DNA of 64,000 nt from Mesorhizobium sp. CAU 1732 (GTDB lineage: Bacteria; Pseudomonadota; Alphaproteobacteria; Rhizobiales; Rhizobiaceae), in assembly GCF_039888675.1 (NCBI RefSeq), contig NZ_JBDQQR010000004.1:339269-403268 (forward strand), given 5' to 3'. How positions within the stretch are numbered: the stretch's first letter is position 1; each line of letters opens with the position of its first letter. A model generated the notes under the pieces. The model was not told the DNA's origin and did not search any database. It saw only the letters and a list, made by a program, of their open reading frames with translations. Of this stretch, positions 9,211 through 18,175 are shown piece by piece. A program made the translations under genes and the position numbers.

Positions 9211-10305
9211 TCAGGCTGCCAGTCCGCCCGCATCAGCCAATCGATCAAGGTGATAGTCGAGATCGCCAAACGTGATCTCGATCATCGTCAATCGCTTGAA
9301 GTAGTGGCCGACCGCCAATTCCATGGTCATACCTATTCCGCCGTGGAGCTGGACCGCAGTCTGTCCAATGCTTCGCGCGGATCGGTTTATCTGGACTTTC
9401 GCTGCGGACAGGGACCGCTCGCGCAGGGCATCATCGGGCTGAGTGCAGTTCATTGTTGCGAAAAATGCCATCGACCGCGCCTGTTCCAACGCGATGACCA
9501 TGTCGGCGGCCTGATGCTGTAATCCCTGAAACTTGCCGATGATTGTTCCAAATTGCTGGCGGGTCCGCAAATATTCGACGGTCTGATCCAGGCAGCTTTC
9601 CATCGCGCCCACCGCCTCTGCGCAAACGGCAGCGAGCGCCATCGCATGTGCCCGGTCGAGCAAAGCGCCGGCATCGTTTGCTTCCAGCCGCAGCGCCGCC
9701 GCGCAAGCGAGCGCGATTTCAGCGCTTCGACGTCCGTCCTGGGTTGGATATCCCCGACGGGTTACGCTTGCCCCCGCTCCTTCAACGAGAAAGATTCCTA
9801 ATCCGTGCTCCGTCTTGGCAGGCAGGATCAGCCAATCCGCCTCTCCTCCCCACGGCACCAGCGATGCGTCGCCCGACACACGCCATTGACCGTCCGACAA
9901 GACCGCCTGCAGCGACGACGACGCCTCCTGTTGAGGGACGACGGCGCAGATCGCGTTGCCTTCCATGATGTCGGCACGCAGTGCAGCGACGACGTCGCTT
10001 TCGTCTTCACTGAGCAGTACGGGCGCAAGTACGCAGGTCTCGAGAAATGGTTCGGCAGAAAGCGCGCGCCCAAGCTGCTGCATCACCAGCATCGTGTCCA
10101 CAGGGCCGCCGCCTATGCCGCCATGCTGCTCGCCGAACGGAAGCGCAAGAAGGCCGAGATTGGCGAATTCGGTCCATAGTTCGGGACTCCAGCCCGGAGC
10201 ACGGGATGACAAGCGTCGTCGTGTCTCAAAATCCGCATGGTCTGCCAAGAGGCGCGCCAGTGACTCGTCGAGCATCCGCTGTTCGTCGCTTAGATCGAAA
10301 TTCAT
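9211..10305 (-). CDS. Acyl-CoA dehydrogenase family protein (smaller subunit)
   Basis: A 364-residue acyl-CoA dehydrogenase. The N-terminal helical domain begins MNFDLSDEQRMLDESLARLL; the C-terminal flavin-binding domain has RTRQQFGTIIGKFQGLQHQ and LHGGIGMTMELAVGHYFKR, the latter containing a Glu at the position used as catalytic base in many members. It lies 7 bases after a second, larger family member, and such adjacent unequal pairs are known to form heteromeric dehydrogenases acting on steroid or terpenoid side chains. That analogy is inference; simple beta-oxidation of another acyl-CoA is equally possible. It is the last gene of the ligase-dehydrogenase operon. Confidence 0.88.
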   Translation of the reverse strand: MNFDLSDEQRMLDESLARLLADHADFETRRRLSSRAPGWSPELWTEFANLGLLALPFGEQHGGIGGGPVDTMLVMQQLGRALSAEPFLETCVLAPVLLSEDESDVVAALRADIMEGNAICAVVPQQEASSSLQAVLSDGQWRVSGDASLVPWGGEADWLILPAKTEHGLGIFLVEGAGASVTRRGYPTQDGRRSAEIALACAAALRLEANDAGALLDRAHAMALAAVCAEAVGAMESCLDQTVEYLRTRQQFGTIIGKFQGLQHQAADMVIALEQARSMAFFATMNCTQPDDALRERSLSAAKVQINRSARSIGQTAVQLHGGIGMTMELAVGHYFKRLTMIEITFGDLDYHLDRLADAGGLAA

Positions 10306-10312
10306 GGTCGGC

Positions 10313-11512
10313 TCACAGTCCCAGGATCAGCTTGGCGATAATGTTCTTCTGCACCTCCGTCGCGCCCCCATAGATGGAGACCTTGCGGAGATTGAAATAA
10401 AGCGCAGGTGCAGCATCCGCCCAGGACGGCCCCGGCGTCGATGCGCGTAGGCTCTCATCCCCCTGGGGCCAAGGCAACGCGGCCGTGCCGGCAACGTCCA
10501 GCATCAACTCGGAGGTGCGCTGCTGAATTTCCGCCCCCTTTATCTTGAGCACCGAAGAGGCGGGATCGGCCGTCGTGCTGTTGCCACGTTTGGCCTCAGC
10601 GGCAAGCAGCCGCAAGGCGGTCAGTTCCAGTGCCTTCAGCTCCACTTCAAGCCCTATGAAACGATCGAGGAAGCGCGCGTGTTCGATCAGCGGCCGGCCG
10701 TCTCGAACAGAGGCAGATGCAGCATCGCGGATGAGACGCATACGGCCCTTGGAAATGCCGATGCGGGCGATGCCGACACGCTCATTGCCGAGCAGAAACT
10801 TCGCGTAGTCCCAGCCCTTGTCCTCCTGCCCGACAAGCGCATCGCCCGGGATACGCACATTGTCGAAGAACACCTCATTGACTTCATAGCCCCCGTCGAT
10901 GGTCTGGATCGGCCGCAAGGTGATACCGGGCGTGTTCATGTCGATGAGGAAGAATGAAATTCCTTCCTGCTTCTTCGTCCCCGGATTGGTGCGGGCAAGG
11001 ACAAAGATCATATTGGCGTACTGGCCGTAGGTGGTCCATGTCTTCTGGCCATCGATGACCCAGCCGTCACCGTCACGGACCGCACGCGTCTTCAGCGAGG
11101 CCAGATCCGAACCAGCACCCGGCTCCGAAAACCCCTGACACCACCAATCTTCCATCGACGAAATGCGCGGCAGATATCTCGCCTTCTGCTCAGCGCTGCC
11201 GAAGGTGTAGATCACCGGCCCGACCATGTTTACGCCGAAGCTTAGTAGATCAGGCGCAGGCGCGGCCTGGCATTCCTCGATGAATATGTATTGCCGGACG
11301 GCATCCCAGCCCGGCCCGCCATATTCCGCCGGCCAGCGCGGCGCACCCCAGCCGCGGGCATGCAGTATCCGCGACCACTCGACAATCATGTCGCGGGTCG
11401 GCGATCTGAACTGCTCCATGTGGCGGCGCGTTGTTTCGGGCAGATTGTCCTTGATGAAGCTGCGTACTTCCTGGCGAAAGGCATCTTCATCGGCGGTAAA
11501 ACTCAGATCCAA
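10313..11512 (-). CDS. Acyl-CoA dehydrogenase family protein (larger subunit)
   Basis: A 399-residue acyl-CoA dehydrogenase. Visible landmarks are WCQGFSEPGAGSDLASLKTR (the flavin-contacting segment), GQKTWTTYGQYANMIFVLAR, GITLRPIQTIDGGYEVNEVF and the C-terminal SIYGGATEVQKNIIAK, which closes the family. It follows the acyl-CoA ligase by 11 bases and precedes the smaller dehydrogenase by 7, so the three genes form one transcription unit: activation to a CoA thioester followed by alpha,beta-dehydrogenation with electrons passed to ETF. Substrate not determined. Confidence 0.9.
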   Translation of the reverse strand: MDLSFTADEDAFRQEVRSFIKDNLPETTRRHMEQFRSPTRDMIVEWSRILHARGWGAPRWPAEYGGPGWDAVRQYIFIEECQAAPAPDLLSFGVNMVGPVIYTFGSAEQKARYLPRISSMEDWWCQGFSEPGAGSDLASLKTRAVRDGDGWVIDGQKTWTTYGQYANMIFVLARTNPGTKKQEGISFFLIDMNTPGITLRPIQTIDGGYEVNEVFFDNVRIPGDALVGQEDKGWDYAKFLLGNERVGIARIGISKGRMRLIRDAASASVRDGRPLIEHARFLDRFIGLEVELKALELTALRLLAAEAKRGNSTTADPASSVLKIKGAEIQQRTSELMLDVAGTAALPWPQGDESLRASTPGPSWADAAPALYFNLRKVSIYGGATEVQKNIIAKLILGL

Positions 11513-11523
11513 CTGGCTCTCCG

Positions 11524-13185
11524 TCAGTTCGAGGTCGTAGCGTGGCGGTCACGTTCCTGCTCGCGCAACTCCAGCCGCGATGTCTTGCCCACGGCCGTTC
11601 GCGGAAGGGCAGAACGGAATTCGAGTTGTTGCGGCATCTCTTGGCGGCCCAGACGATCGGCCAGGAATTCGCGCAGCTCTTCCAGCGAGAATTCGGCTGC
11701 GCCTTCGCGCAACACCACGAACGCCTTGGCGGCCTCGCCGCGATATGGGTCGGGAATCCCGATAACGGCCACGTCGACAACGGAAGGATGCTCGTGCACG
11801 GCCCTCTCGATCGCAACCGGATAGACGTTGAAGCCGGACGAGACGATCATGTCCTTCTTGCGATCGACTATGTAGAAGTAGCCGTCATCGTCCATATAGC
11901 CGATGTCACCGGTCATCAGCCAGCCATCCACGAAGGCGTCACGCGTCTCTTCGGGGCGATTCCAATAGCCTCTCGTCACACTGGGGCCGCGCACCCGAAG
12001 CTCCCCGCGCTCGCCGGGACCGAGCAGCCTGCGCGGGTCGTCAGCGGCAACAATCTGAATATCGATGCCCGGGACCGGTATTCCGACGGTGCCGTCTTTT
12101 CCCGGCGGCAGCGTAGCCGGAATGTTGATGCCGACCGGTGATGTTTCGGTCATGCCCCACCCTCCGCGAATGTTGACCCCCATCAACTCCCTGACACGCC
12201 GAGCCACGGCCACGGGCAACGGCGCTCCCCCGGATATCGCATAGTTGATCGATGACAGATCCTTGGTCTCAAGGTCGGGCTGCTGGAGCAGTCCGATCCA
12301 CATGGTCGGCACACCTCCGAAGGTGGTTATGCGTTTCTCGTGGATCAGATTCAGCGCCTCAGCCGCGTCGAAGCGCTGCCGCAGGTAAATGCCCGCGCCT
12401 TCGGACAACCGGCGCAGGAGGCTCGTTGTGAGACCGAATATGTGGAAGAGCGGCGTGTAGACGAGAGCCCGCTGGTCCGGCCCGAATTGCGGCTCGCCGC
12501 GAAACAACTCACTGTAGCTCTGAACCGCCGCGGCAATGTTTCGCTGGCTCAGTATTGCAGCCTTGGGCAATCCCGTCGTACCGCCCGTATATTGAAGCAG
12601 CGCAATATCGTCGGGAGCGACCGGAACATCCGGCAGCTGCGCGCCCTTATGATCGGCAACGAGATCGGCGTGCCGCACTGCGTGATCCGGCACAGTACCC
12701 GTCGGTGTCATCGCATCGTCGCACGTCACAACGACAAGATCGGGAAACTGTTGCTTCAACGTCGCAACTCGCGACAGGTAGCTATCGCCATCGACGCTGA
12801 CGAGCCAACGCGCGCCACTGTCGGCCATCTTGTGCGTCAGCTCCCGAGGCGCATCGAGCGGCGAGAGATTGACCACAGTTGCGCCAGCAGCCAGCACCGC
12901 CAGGAACCATACCGGCTGCCAGTTGGTATTCGGCAGATAGAGTGCAACGACGTCGCCACGCGCAATGCCGCGGGCGCACAGCGCTGACGCAGTTTGCGCG
13001 ACACGCGCATGCAGATCGGCATAGGTCCACTGCTCGCCGTAGTATTCGATAGCGAGCCTCGACGCGTGATCGACCCAACCCGGCGCCATCAAAGCGTTCA
13101 GGGTTCCGACAGGTGGGCGGTAATCGGCGGACACCCCAGATGGCAGCAGATGCGACCACGGCCTCAAGCCCCCATCGCCCTCCAT
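11524..13185 (-). CDS. Acyl-CoA ligase (long-chain-fatty-acid-CoA ligase type)
   Basis: A 553-residue ANL-superfamily adenylating enzyme. It has the P-loop YTGGTTGLPKAAILS, the core WGMTETSPVG, the hinge block WLMTGDIGYMDDDGYFYIVDRKKD and the C-terminal catalytic lysine in RTAVGKTSRLE. It converts a carboxylic acid, ATP and CoA to the acyl-CoA, AMP and PPi in the cytosol. The open frame continues 36 codons further upstream, but the start at 13185 is chosen because GGGGGCGAG precedes it. It is the first gene of a three-gene unit with two acyl-CoA dehydrogenases. Confidence 0.88.
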   Translation of the reverse strand: MEGDGGLRPWSHLLPSGVSADYRPPVGTLNALMAPGWVDHASRLAIEYYGEQWTYADLHARVAQTASALCARGIARGDVVALYLPNTNWQPVWFLAVLAAGATVVNLSPLDAPRELTHKMADSGARWLVSVDGDSYLSRVATLKQQFPDLVVVTCDDAMTPTGTVPDHAVRHADLVADHKGAQLPDVPVAPDDIALLQYTGGTTGLPKAAILSQRNIAAAVQSYSELFRGEPQFGPDQRALVYTPLFHIFGLTTSLLRRLSEGAGIYLRQRFDAAEALNLIHEKRITTFGGVPTMWIGLLQQPDLETKDLSSINYAISGGAPLPVAVARRVRELMGVNIRGGWGMTETSPVGINIPATLPPGKDGTVGIPVPGIDIQIVAADDPRRLLGPGERGELRVRGPSVTRGYWNRPEETRDAFVDGWLMTGDIGYMDDDGYFYIVDRKKDMIVSSGFNVYPVAIERAVHEHPSVVDVAVIGIPDPYRGEAAKAFVVLREGAAEFSLEELREFLADRLGRQEMPQQLEFRSALPRTAVGKTSRLELREQERDRHATTSN

Positions 13186-13669
13186 CAGACTCGCCCCCCG
13201 GCCGATCCCGAATGCAAAAAACAGCAAATTCCAATAATGGGTATGCTTGCAAATTTGTCCAAACCAATCCTCCCCTCCGGCGCAGTTCAACATACAGGCC
13301 GTATCAGGGCCGCAACTTCACTACCCTGACAACCAGACGAAAGCGCATAAAAATTCCTGCCTTCGCCACACCACCTACCCGGCAGGATGACTGCGCGCCA
13401 TTTGACAAAAACCAGTATTGCGTGCGATTTCCCTTGTCAATCGGCCATACGGTAGATTAGAGCCCCCAAAAATCGCGCCATCCGCACGGCGACGAACGAG
13501 ACTGCCCTGCCCAAACGAAATCACCCAATGGCGACTGCGTGCACCAATCTGCCAACGGCGATCATGTGGCGCATGACCAACTCAAACCTACGGCAAATCT
13601 TCCCTGCTGATAAATATTTGAGTATCAGGTATGTCAATTTTAGAGCGATGCGATTGTCAGGCGGTCTTG
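13186..13669. other. Intergenic promoter region between divergent genes
   Basis: About 480 bases with no convincing gene. The stretch is more AT-rich than its surroundings and separates the divergent acyl-CoA ligase operon and the AbrB-family gene, so it should carry both promoters. Short open frames here are weakly supported, including the upstream extensions of both neighbours. No clear operator or terminator was recognised. Confidence 0.4.
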
Positions 13670-14734
13670 ATGAAACGATTGCGGCTTCTTTGGGGACACA
13701 CGCATTCCCGCGCTGTATTTGCCACCACCGTGCTGGCCATTGCGGGCGGTGCTTTTGCAGCATGGTTGAACCTGCCGCTTGCCTGGCTTCTCGGATCAGT
13801 CGTTACAGTCGGGCTGGCCGCCGCGCTTGGCATCAGGATCGGGTCCGCTAGCCTCGACCTCCCTCCACTGGCGCGCGCGATAGCCATCCCGCTCATAGGC
13901 ACTGGTATCGGCGCGGGGTTTACTCCGGCAGTCGTGGCGGAGATGCCACGATGGTGGATCACCATTCTTGCTCTGGTGATCTTCCTGCCGCTGCTACATT
14001 ACCTTGTCTACCGGCTGCTTTTGCTATCACCGCACATCTCACAACAAACGGCATGGTATTCAGCAGTGCCCGGAGGCCTCGTGGAGTCGATTGAGCTCGG
14101 CCAGGCCGCCGGGGGTGACGTGCAGATGATGACCATGCTGCACGTGCTGCGCATGATTGCGTGCGTCATACTGGTACCGCTCGGACTAGCTTTGGTGACG
14201 GGATTGGACACGGCCGGCGTGGTGGTGGCACCTGGTTCCGGCAGCGATCTCGTGTGGTGGCGCAACATGTTCGAGTGCATCGCCATAACATTGGTCGGTG
14301 TAACGGCGGGCCGGCTGATGCGCCTTCCGGCTGCCAGTTTTTTTGGGCCGCTGCTTGTCAGCGCGGTCTGTCATGCCAGCGGGCTCTCTTCAGCCACGAT
14401 CTCCGTATGGGTCATAATCGCGGCCCAAATCATCATAGGCGCGAATCTCGGCGCACGGTTCGAGGGCATGCCGCCCCGCAAGCTCATCCTCGCCATTCGG
14501 CTCATCATTATCAGTTCGACTGCCACCTACGCGCTCACCGCGTGCTTTGCGTGGATGGTGGCGCGACTGAGCGGGATGGATGTGTACGCGATATTTCTCG
14601 CATACGCGCCAGGGGGCATCATCGAGATGTCACTGATAGCCATGGCGATGCAGCTTAATCCGATTTTCGTTTCGACCCATCACCTGTTGCGAATTATGAT
14701 CGCGATTATAGTCATGCGCTGGGTTAGACCCTGA
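13670..14734 (+). CDS. AbrB-family membrane protein (COG3180 type)
   Basis: A 354-residue, strongly hydrophobic protein with about nine to ten membrane segments arranged as two similar halves, each with a GxGxGxxx-like helix (LIGTGIGAGFTPAVVAEMP; IIGANLGARFEGMPPRKL) and a PGG loop (YSAVPGGLVESIELGQAAGG; YAPGGIIEMSLIAMAMQLN). These are hallmarks of the AbrB duplication family, often misnamed ammonia monooxygenase; members are probably transporters. The start at 13670 is preferred over one at 13631 because AGGCGG lies five bases upstream. It stands alone, divergent from the ligase operon. Confidence 0.82.
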   Translation: MKRLRLLWGHTHSRAVFATTVLAIAGGAFAAWLNLPLAWLLGSVVTVGLAAALGIRIGSASLDLPPLARAIAIPLIGTGIGAGFTPAVVAEMPRWWITILALVIFLPLLHYLVYRLLLLSPHISQQTAWYSAVPGGLVESIELGQAAGGDVQMMTMLHVLRMIACVILVPLGLALVTGLDTAGVVVAPGSGSDLVWWRNMFECIAITLVGVTAGRLMRLPAASFFGPLLVSAVCHASGLSSATISVWVIIAAQIIIGANLGARFEGMPPRKLILAIRLIIISSTATYALTACFAWMVARLSGMDVYAIFLAYAPGGIIEMSLIAMAMQLNPIFVSTHHLLRIMIAIIVMRWVRP

Positions 14735-14929
14735 TAAGTCAACCCTGACGCTCCTTTGGCTGACGTCAATTTCAAGCTGATTGTCCTATCCTCGCTTGTG
14801 GAGGGGAAAGCGCTCGATCTGCGACGCCGAAGGATCTTGTATCGCATGTCCTGCCGCGCGACGTCGATCTGGAGGACGAGGGCTATGACCTCATGCCCGA
14901 GGTGCTGGAATCTGTTGACCGAGGAAATG
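14735..14929 (+). other. Possible coding remnant next to the recombinase gene end
   Basis: Between the AbrB-family gene and the recombinase stop codon one plus-strand frame reads TPKDLVSHVLPRDVDLEDEG followed by YDLMPEVLESVDRG and runs into the recombinase 3' end. It has no start codon with a ribosome site and no recognised family, but the composition looks coding. It may be the tail of a gene cut by insertion of the serine-recombinase element. Weak evidence. Confidence 0.25.
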
Positions 14930-16639
14930 CTAGCTCAGGTGGATTCGATTAGGTTCGATGCGGGCAATATCGGCGGCAATAGACGGCAATCGGCGGTATT
15001 TGGCGCGCCATTTCAGAACAGAACTATGAACGCCGAACACCGCCGTTTCTACGCTAGAAGCGGCGACCAGCGTTCGCAGCAGTTCCGACTTCGATCCCAT
15101 GATGCGAACCTCGTCGTCGGCGACCTCGACGCGCTGCGCCAGAGCGCGCAGATGGTCGCGTCGGTAGCCGCCATCATCGAGTCGTATCCGTTCGCGGGCT
15201 TTGCGGGCGAAGCCCTTGAGCATATCGGGGCTGACGCCCTGATTGCCTGAACTGTCGAGCGCGAGCTGGGTGCGCTCGGCGTCGGCGGCGGCCTGATCCC
15301 GCAACGCCTTTAGGCTCACCATGCGCTCTTTCGCCATGGCGTCGTCCTTGTCCACCATGCCCGCTTCGATGGCGTCAAAGAGACGGCCGAGCCGCTGGTC
15401 GGCTTCCGTGATTCGCCTTTGAAGCTCGGCAAGATGCTCGCGGCGGCGCTCGGCGCGCTCCTGCCGCCGGTCGATGACGCTGGCGAGGACAGTTTCCAGT
15501 CGCTTGGGCTGGAGCAGCCGATCCCAGATATGATCGGCGACCAGATGGTCCAGCTTGTCCATCGGGATCGTGCGGCCCTTGCAACCGGTCTTGCCCTGCC
15601 GCGCCTTGGTCGAGCAGGTGTAATAGCGGTATGTCGCTCCCGTGCTGCCTTGGCCGGTGCGCAACGTCATCGCACCTCCGCACTTGGCGCAGAAGCAAAT
15701 GCCTGTCAGCAGCGTGGGGCCGCTGGAGACACGCGCAGGCGTCACCATGGGATTGCGGGATTTGAGGCGGGCTTGCACCGCATCGAAAATCTCGCGCTCG
15801 ATCAGGGGCGGCACCGCCATGATGGGGACCTCGCTCTCCGGCTTCTTCTCCCGGTCCTTGTGCGAGCGCGTGTTGAACCTGTGCTCGCCGATATAGGTGG
15901 TGCGGGTCAGGATGGCGTGGATTTGCGCCAGCCCCCATCGTCCGCCGTCGCGGGTGAAGAAACGGCGCTCGTTGAGATAGGTGGCGATGGCCTTGACGCC
16001 CATCGCGCCGCGCGTGCCGTCGCCTTCAAGGAACAGGCGATAGATCATCCGCACGGTGTCGGCGTGCAGCGGGTCGATCTCCAGCATCTTCTTGGTCTTC
16101 GATCCCCGCTGCTCGGCCGCGACGATGCGATAGCCGATAGGCGGCCGTGCGCCGTTCCAGAAGCCTTGCCGGGCGTTCTCGTTCATTGCGCGCAGGACGT
16201 GCTTGGCGTTCTCCTTCGACTGGTATTCGTCGAACAGCGCCATGATCTGTCGCATCATCTGGTGCATGGGATCGTCGCCCATCTCCTGCGTGATGGACAC
16301 CAGCTTGACGCCGTTCTTCGCCAGCTTGCGAACGTAGAACTCCATCTCGAAGTGATCGCGGAAGAAACGCGAGAAGCTATGCACCACGACAATATCGAAG
16401 GGGGCGGGCTTGGACGTGCCTGCCTCGATCATGCGCTGAAACTCGGGGCGCTTGTCGTTGGTGGCGGTTGCGCCCGGTTCAACATACGTCTCAACGAGCT
16501 GGAAGCCGCGTTGCTCGCAATAGGCTTCGCCCTGCCGCTTCTGGTCAGGGATGGAAATATCGTGCTCGGCCTGCCGGGCAGTCGAGACGCGCAGATAGAG
16601 GGCGGCGCGGGCAGTAACGGTTGGGCTGTGCATGTTCAT
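14930..16639 (-). CDS. Large serine recombinase
   Basis: A 569-residue recombinase. The catalytic resolvase domain begins ARAALYLRVSTARQ with the nucleophile Ser19, and continues with VVVHSFSRFFRD. A recombinase domain (GARPPIGYRIV) and a zinc ribbon (CAKCGG ... CSTKARQGKTGC, roughly residues 320-355) follow, then a basic coiled-coil-rich tail (RQERAERRREHLAELQRRIT). This is the architecture of phage and integrative-element integrases that recombine attP and attB without a tRNA target. Its start overlaps the stop of the antitoxin-like gene by four bases (ATGA). The gene end at 14930 lies close to what may be the element boundary. Confidence 0.92.
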   Translation of the reverse strand: MNMHSPTVTARAALYLRVSTARQAEHDISIPDQKRQGEAYCEQRGFQLVETYVEPGATATNDKRPEFQRMIEAGTSKPAPFDIVVVHSFSRFFRDHFEMEFYVRKLAKNGVKLVSITQEMGDDPMHQMMRQIMALFDEYQSKENAKHVLRAMNENARQGFWNGARPPIGYRIVAAEQRGSKTKKMLEIDPLHADTVRMIYRLFLEGDGTRGAMGVKAIATYLNERRFFTRDGGRWGLAQIHAILTRTTYIGEHRFNTRSHKDREKKPESEVPIMAVPPLIEREIFDAVQARLKSRNPMVTPARVSSGPTLLTGICFCAKCGGAMTLRTGQGSTGATYRYYTCSTKARQGKTGCKGRTIPMDKLDHLVADHIWDRLLQPKRLETVLASVIDRRQERAERRREHLAELQRRITEADQRLGRLFDAIEAGMVDKDDAMAKERMVSLKALRDQAAADAERTQLALDSSGNQGVSPDMLKGFARKARERIRLDDGGYRRDHLRALAQRVEVADDEVRIMGSKSELLRTLVAASSVETAVFGVHSSVLKWRAKYRRLPSIAADIARIEPNRIHLS

Positions 16640-17034
16640 GGCCGATCTCCCATAGCCTTCCTTGGCTTCGGACGGTCGATCAGGGGCAACGCCAGTTCCA
16701 CGCGGTCATGCACCACCTTGGGCGCGAGCTTGCGGCCGTGGCCCGGCTCAAACCGCACAAGGCCGTAGCTCTCCATGGTTTTCAGGGTGCGTGACAGATT
16801 GGAGCCGGCCCGGCCGGTAATTTCCGCCAGTTCCTCCAGCGACGCCGGGGCTTTCTCGGCGATGATGCGCAGCAGCTCGCGGTTCCCGGCCGACAGCACC
16901 TTGGCAAAGGATTCGGTCGAGGTGAACCACACCTTCGGATCGCCGGGCGCGGGCTTTTCCTCGCCTTTAGCGATCCGCATGGTGCGGGCCTTCATTTCTT
17001 CGTAGTCGGCAATCCCGACTTTCAATGTAGTCAT
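16636..17034 (-). CDS. TumA-type (HVO_A0114-like) winged-helix antitoxin
   Basis: A 132-residue protein with a winged helix near residues 48-105 (NRELLRIIAEKAPASLEELA, then GRAGSNLSRTLKTMESYGLV). The N-terminal KVGIADYEEMKARTMRIAKGE is typical of the HVO_A0114 group, which acts as antitoxin and autorepressor next to TumE-type toxins. The toxin-like frame lies directly upstream and its stop codon overlaps this ATG (TATGA). The recombinase gene follows with another four-base overlap, so antitoxin and recombinase are translated together. Because the toxin is truncated, the protein may now serve only as a regulator. Confidence 0.75.
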   Translation of the reverse strand: MTTLKVGIADYEEMKARTMRIAKGEEKPAPGDPKVWFTSTESFAKVLSAGNRELLRIIAEKAPASLEELAEITGRAGSNLSRTLKTMESYGLVRFEPGHGRKLAPKVVHDRVELALPLIDRPKPRKAMGDRP

Positions 17035-17309
17035 AGGGCACCTCGCTCCTTCAACACCGCGTCAACCGCCTGCCAGAAGTCGGCCAGCAACGTGGCCGCA
17101 TCCTCGTAGGCGTAGGGCTTCACGGTCTGGAGGCGGTGCCGATGGTCCATCGGCTCGCCCCTCCTGCCTCGGCCGACCGGATGGGCGTTATCGAAGCCGA
17201 CCAGCCGTTCGCCCGAAGGCCCGTGAAGCGTGAGCGAGTAATCGAGGCCGTGCGGCTTTTCCGGCGATGCCGGAACGCGGGTGACGACGAACTTCGAAAC
17301 CAGCGGCAG
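17031..17309 (-). pseudogene. TumE-type toxin, 5'-truncated
   Basis: This minus-strand frame reads KFVVTRVPASPEKPHGLDYS, then a GERLVGFDNAHPVG block, DHRHRLQTVKPYAYED and a LLADFWQAVDAVL end. The order (VxRVP, GxxYSL, FDN, DHxH, PYxF, LLADFW) matches TumE/DUF6516 toxins. There is no start codon in frame: an in-frame TAG lies just upstream (17310-17312) and the usual first 20 or so residues are missing. Upstream DNA instead encodes the start of an unrelated gene in another frame. The stop overlaps the antitoxin start. It is best read as a toxin killed by a deletion junction near 17290-17310. Confidence 0.6.
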
Positions 17310-17364
17310 CTATGTGCTTTGTGTGCCCGTATGCCGCCGGAGATCGCCAATCGATGCTGAGCAT
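17188..17364 (-). pseudogene. 5' fragment of a DUF6499/DUF2285-like gene fused out of frame to the toxin remnant
   Basis: An ATG at 17364 has an excellent ribosome site (GGGGAGGT, six bases upstream) and encodes MLSIDWRSPAAYGHTKHIAA followed by AGFE. This resembles the first residues of small element-borne proteins with a DWRxPAxY start. After about residue 24 the frame leaves any family likeness and runs through toxin DNA in the wrong frame to a stop at 17188. The arrangement shows a recombination joint between two genes rather than a working peptide. Confidence 0.45.
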
Positions 17365-17557
17365 GGCGTCACCTCCCCAAGCCGGGATGCTGGGCAGCGC
17401 CCGGCAAAAAGAGGTTCAAGGATCACCGGAAATATAGAAGCCGCTCAAAGCAGATACCTTGTGCGGCTAACTCGATCATTTTTGGTATTTAGGGGTTGGC
17501 GACAGCCGGAGATTCCGCGACGCCTGCCCGTATTGGCACGGACAGGCAGTCATGTTT

Positions 17558-18085
17558 TCACCTGCTGGAAAACACATGCACTTCGCCATGCGCGGTCTCA
17601 ATGGTGAACAGGTCGCCGCCCATCTCGGCGTCGCGCGCCATCGCGTCCCAGTTAACATAGTGGCGCAGCGCCTCGGGGATCATGACGCTTTCGGCGGTCA
17701 GTTCCTCCATATAGTCGGCGAGGCTGGCGAACTGACCATGATAGCAGTCCTGCAAAGCGGTTTCGGCTTGGTCCATGTCGCCGCTGAACTGCTCCAGCAG
17801 GCGCGCGCCGAGTGCGCCATGCTCTGCAATGAAAGCGGCCATCCGCGCCACGCTGTCGATGCCGGCATATTCGGAGATGCTGACGCCCTCGAAGCCCTCA
17901 CAGTCGTGAATGGCGTATTCCTCCGAGTGCTCGACAGGAGAACGGGCAAGCATCGCGGCAATCTGGTCCCTGATCTGGTAGGCGTCCTGATCCGCGTCGA
18001 TCCAAGCCCCATGTAGATAGCCATTGTTGTACGCGGCAAGGCAGGCAACATAGATGCGGAGGCTGCTGTCGGCTGCGATGGTCAT
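17558..18085 (-). CDS. ardA: Anti-restriction protein ArdA
   Basis: A 175-residue acidic protein with the ArdA pattern: RIYVACLAAYNNGYLHGAWI at the start, EYAIHDCEGFEGVSISEY in the middle, and MEELTAESVMIPEALRHYVN with WDAMARDAEMGGD near the end. ArdA mimics B-form DNA, binds type I restriction enzymes and protects incoming elements. The start at 18085 is chosen for its homology and the AAGGA site upstream; the open frame itself extends to 18454. It points away from the large restriction enzyme and has a strongly structured leader. Known ardA genes lie in leading regions of conjugative elements, so this gene probably came with a mobile element. Confidence 0.9.
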   Translation of the reverse strand: MTIAADSSLRIYVACLAAYNNGYLHGAWIDADQDAYQIRDQIAAMLARSPVEHSEEYAIHDCEGFEGVSISEYAGIDSVARMAAFIAEHGALGARLLEQFSGDMDQAETALQDCYHGQFASLADYMEELTAESVMIPEALRHYVNWDAMARDAEMGGDLFTIETAHGEVHVFSSR

Positions 18086-18106
18086 GTCTCTGTTCCTTCG
18101 GGTTTG

Positions 18107-18140
18107 GGGTTCAGAGCAGCGAAGCGCCGCTCCTGAACCC
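18107..18140. repeat. Inverted repeat in the ardA leader
   Basis: GGGTTCAGAGCAGCG is followed after AAG by CGCCGCTCCTGAACCC, giving a hairpin of about 15 pairs with a few mismatches. It lies 22 bases upstream of the ardA start. It could act as transcript leader structure or as part of a larger single-strand element with the neighbouring long hairpin. Confidence 0.5.
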
Positions 18141-18175
18141 TTGCCCGTCGGCGAGACCGGGGTAGTAAGGTGCCA

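Noticed and set aside
15419..16768. 449-codon plus-strand frame opposite the serine recombinase
   Set aside because: The recombinase on the other strand has all family motifs; this frame has none.
17476..17658. Short frames in the gap between the toxin remnant and ardA
   Set aside because: They overlap the end of ardA or lack ribosome sites; only an imperfect hairpin after ardA is visible there.
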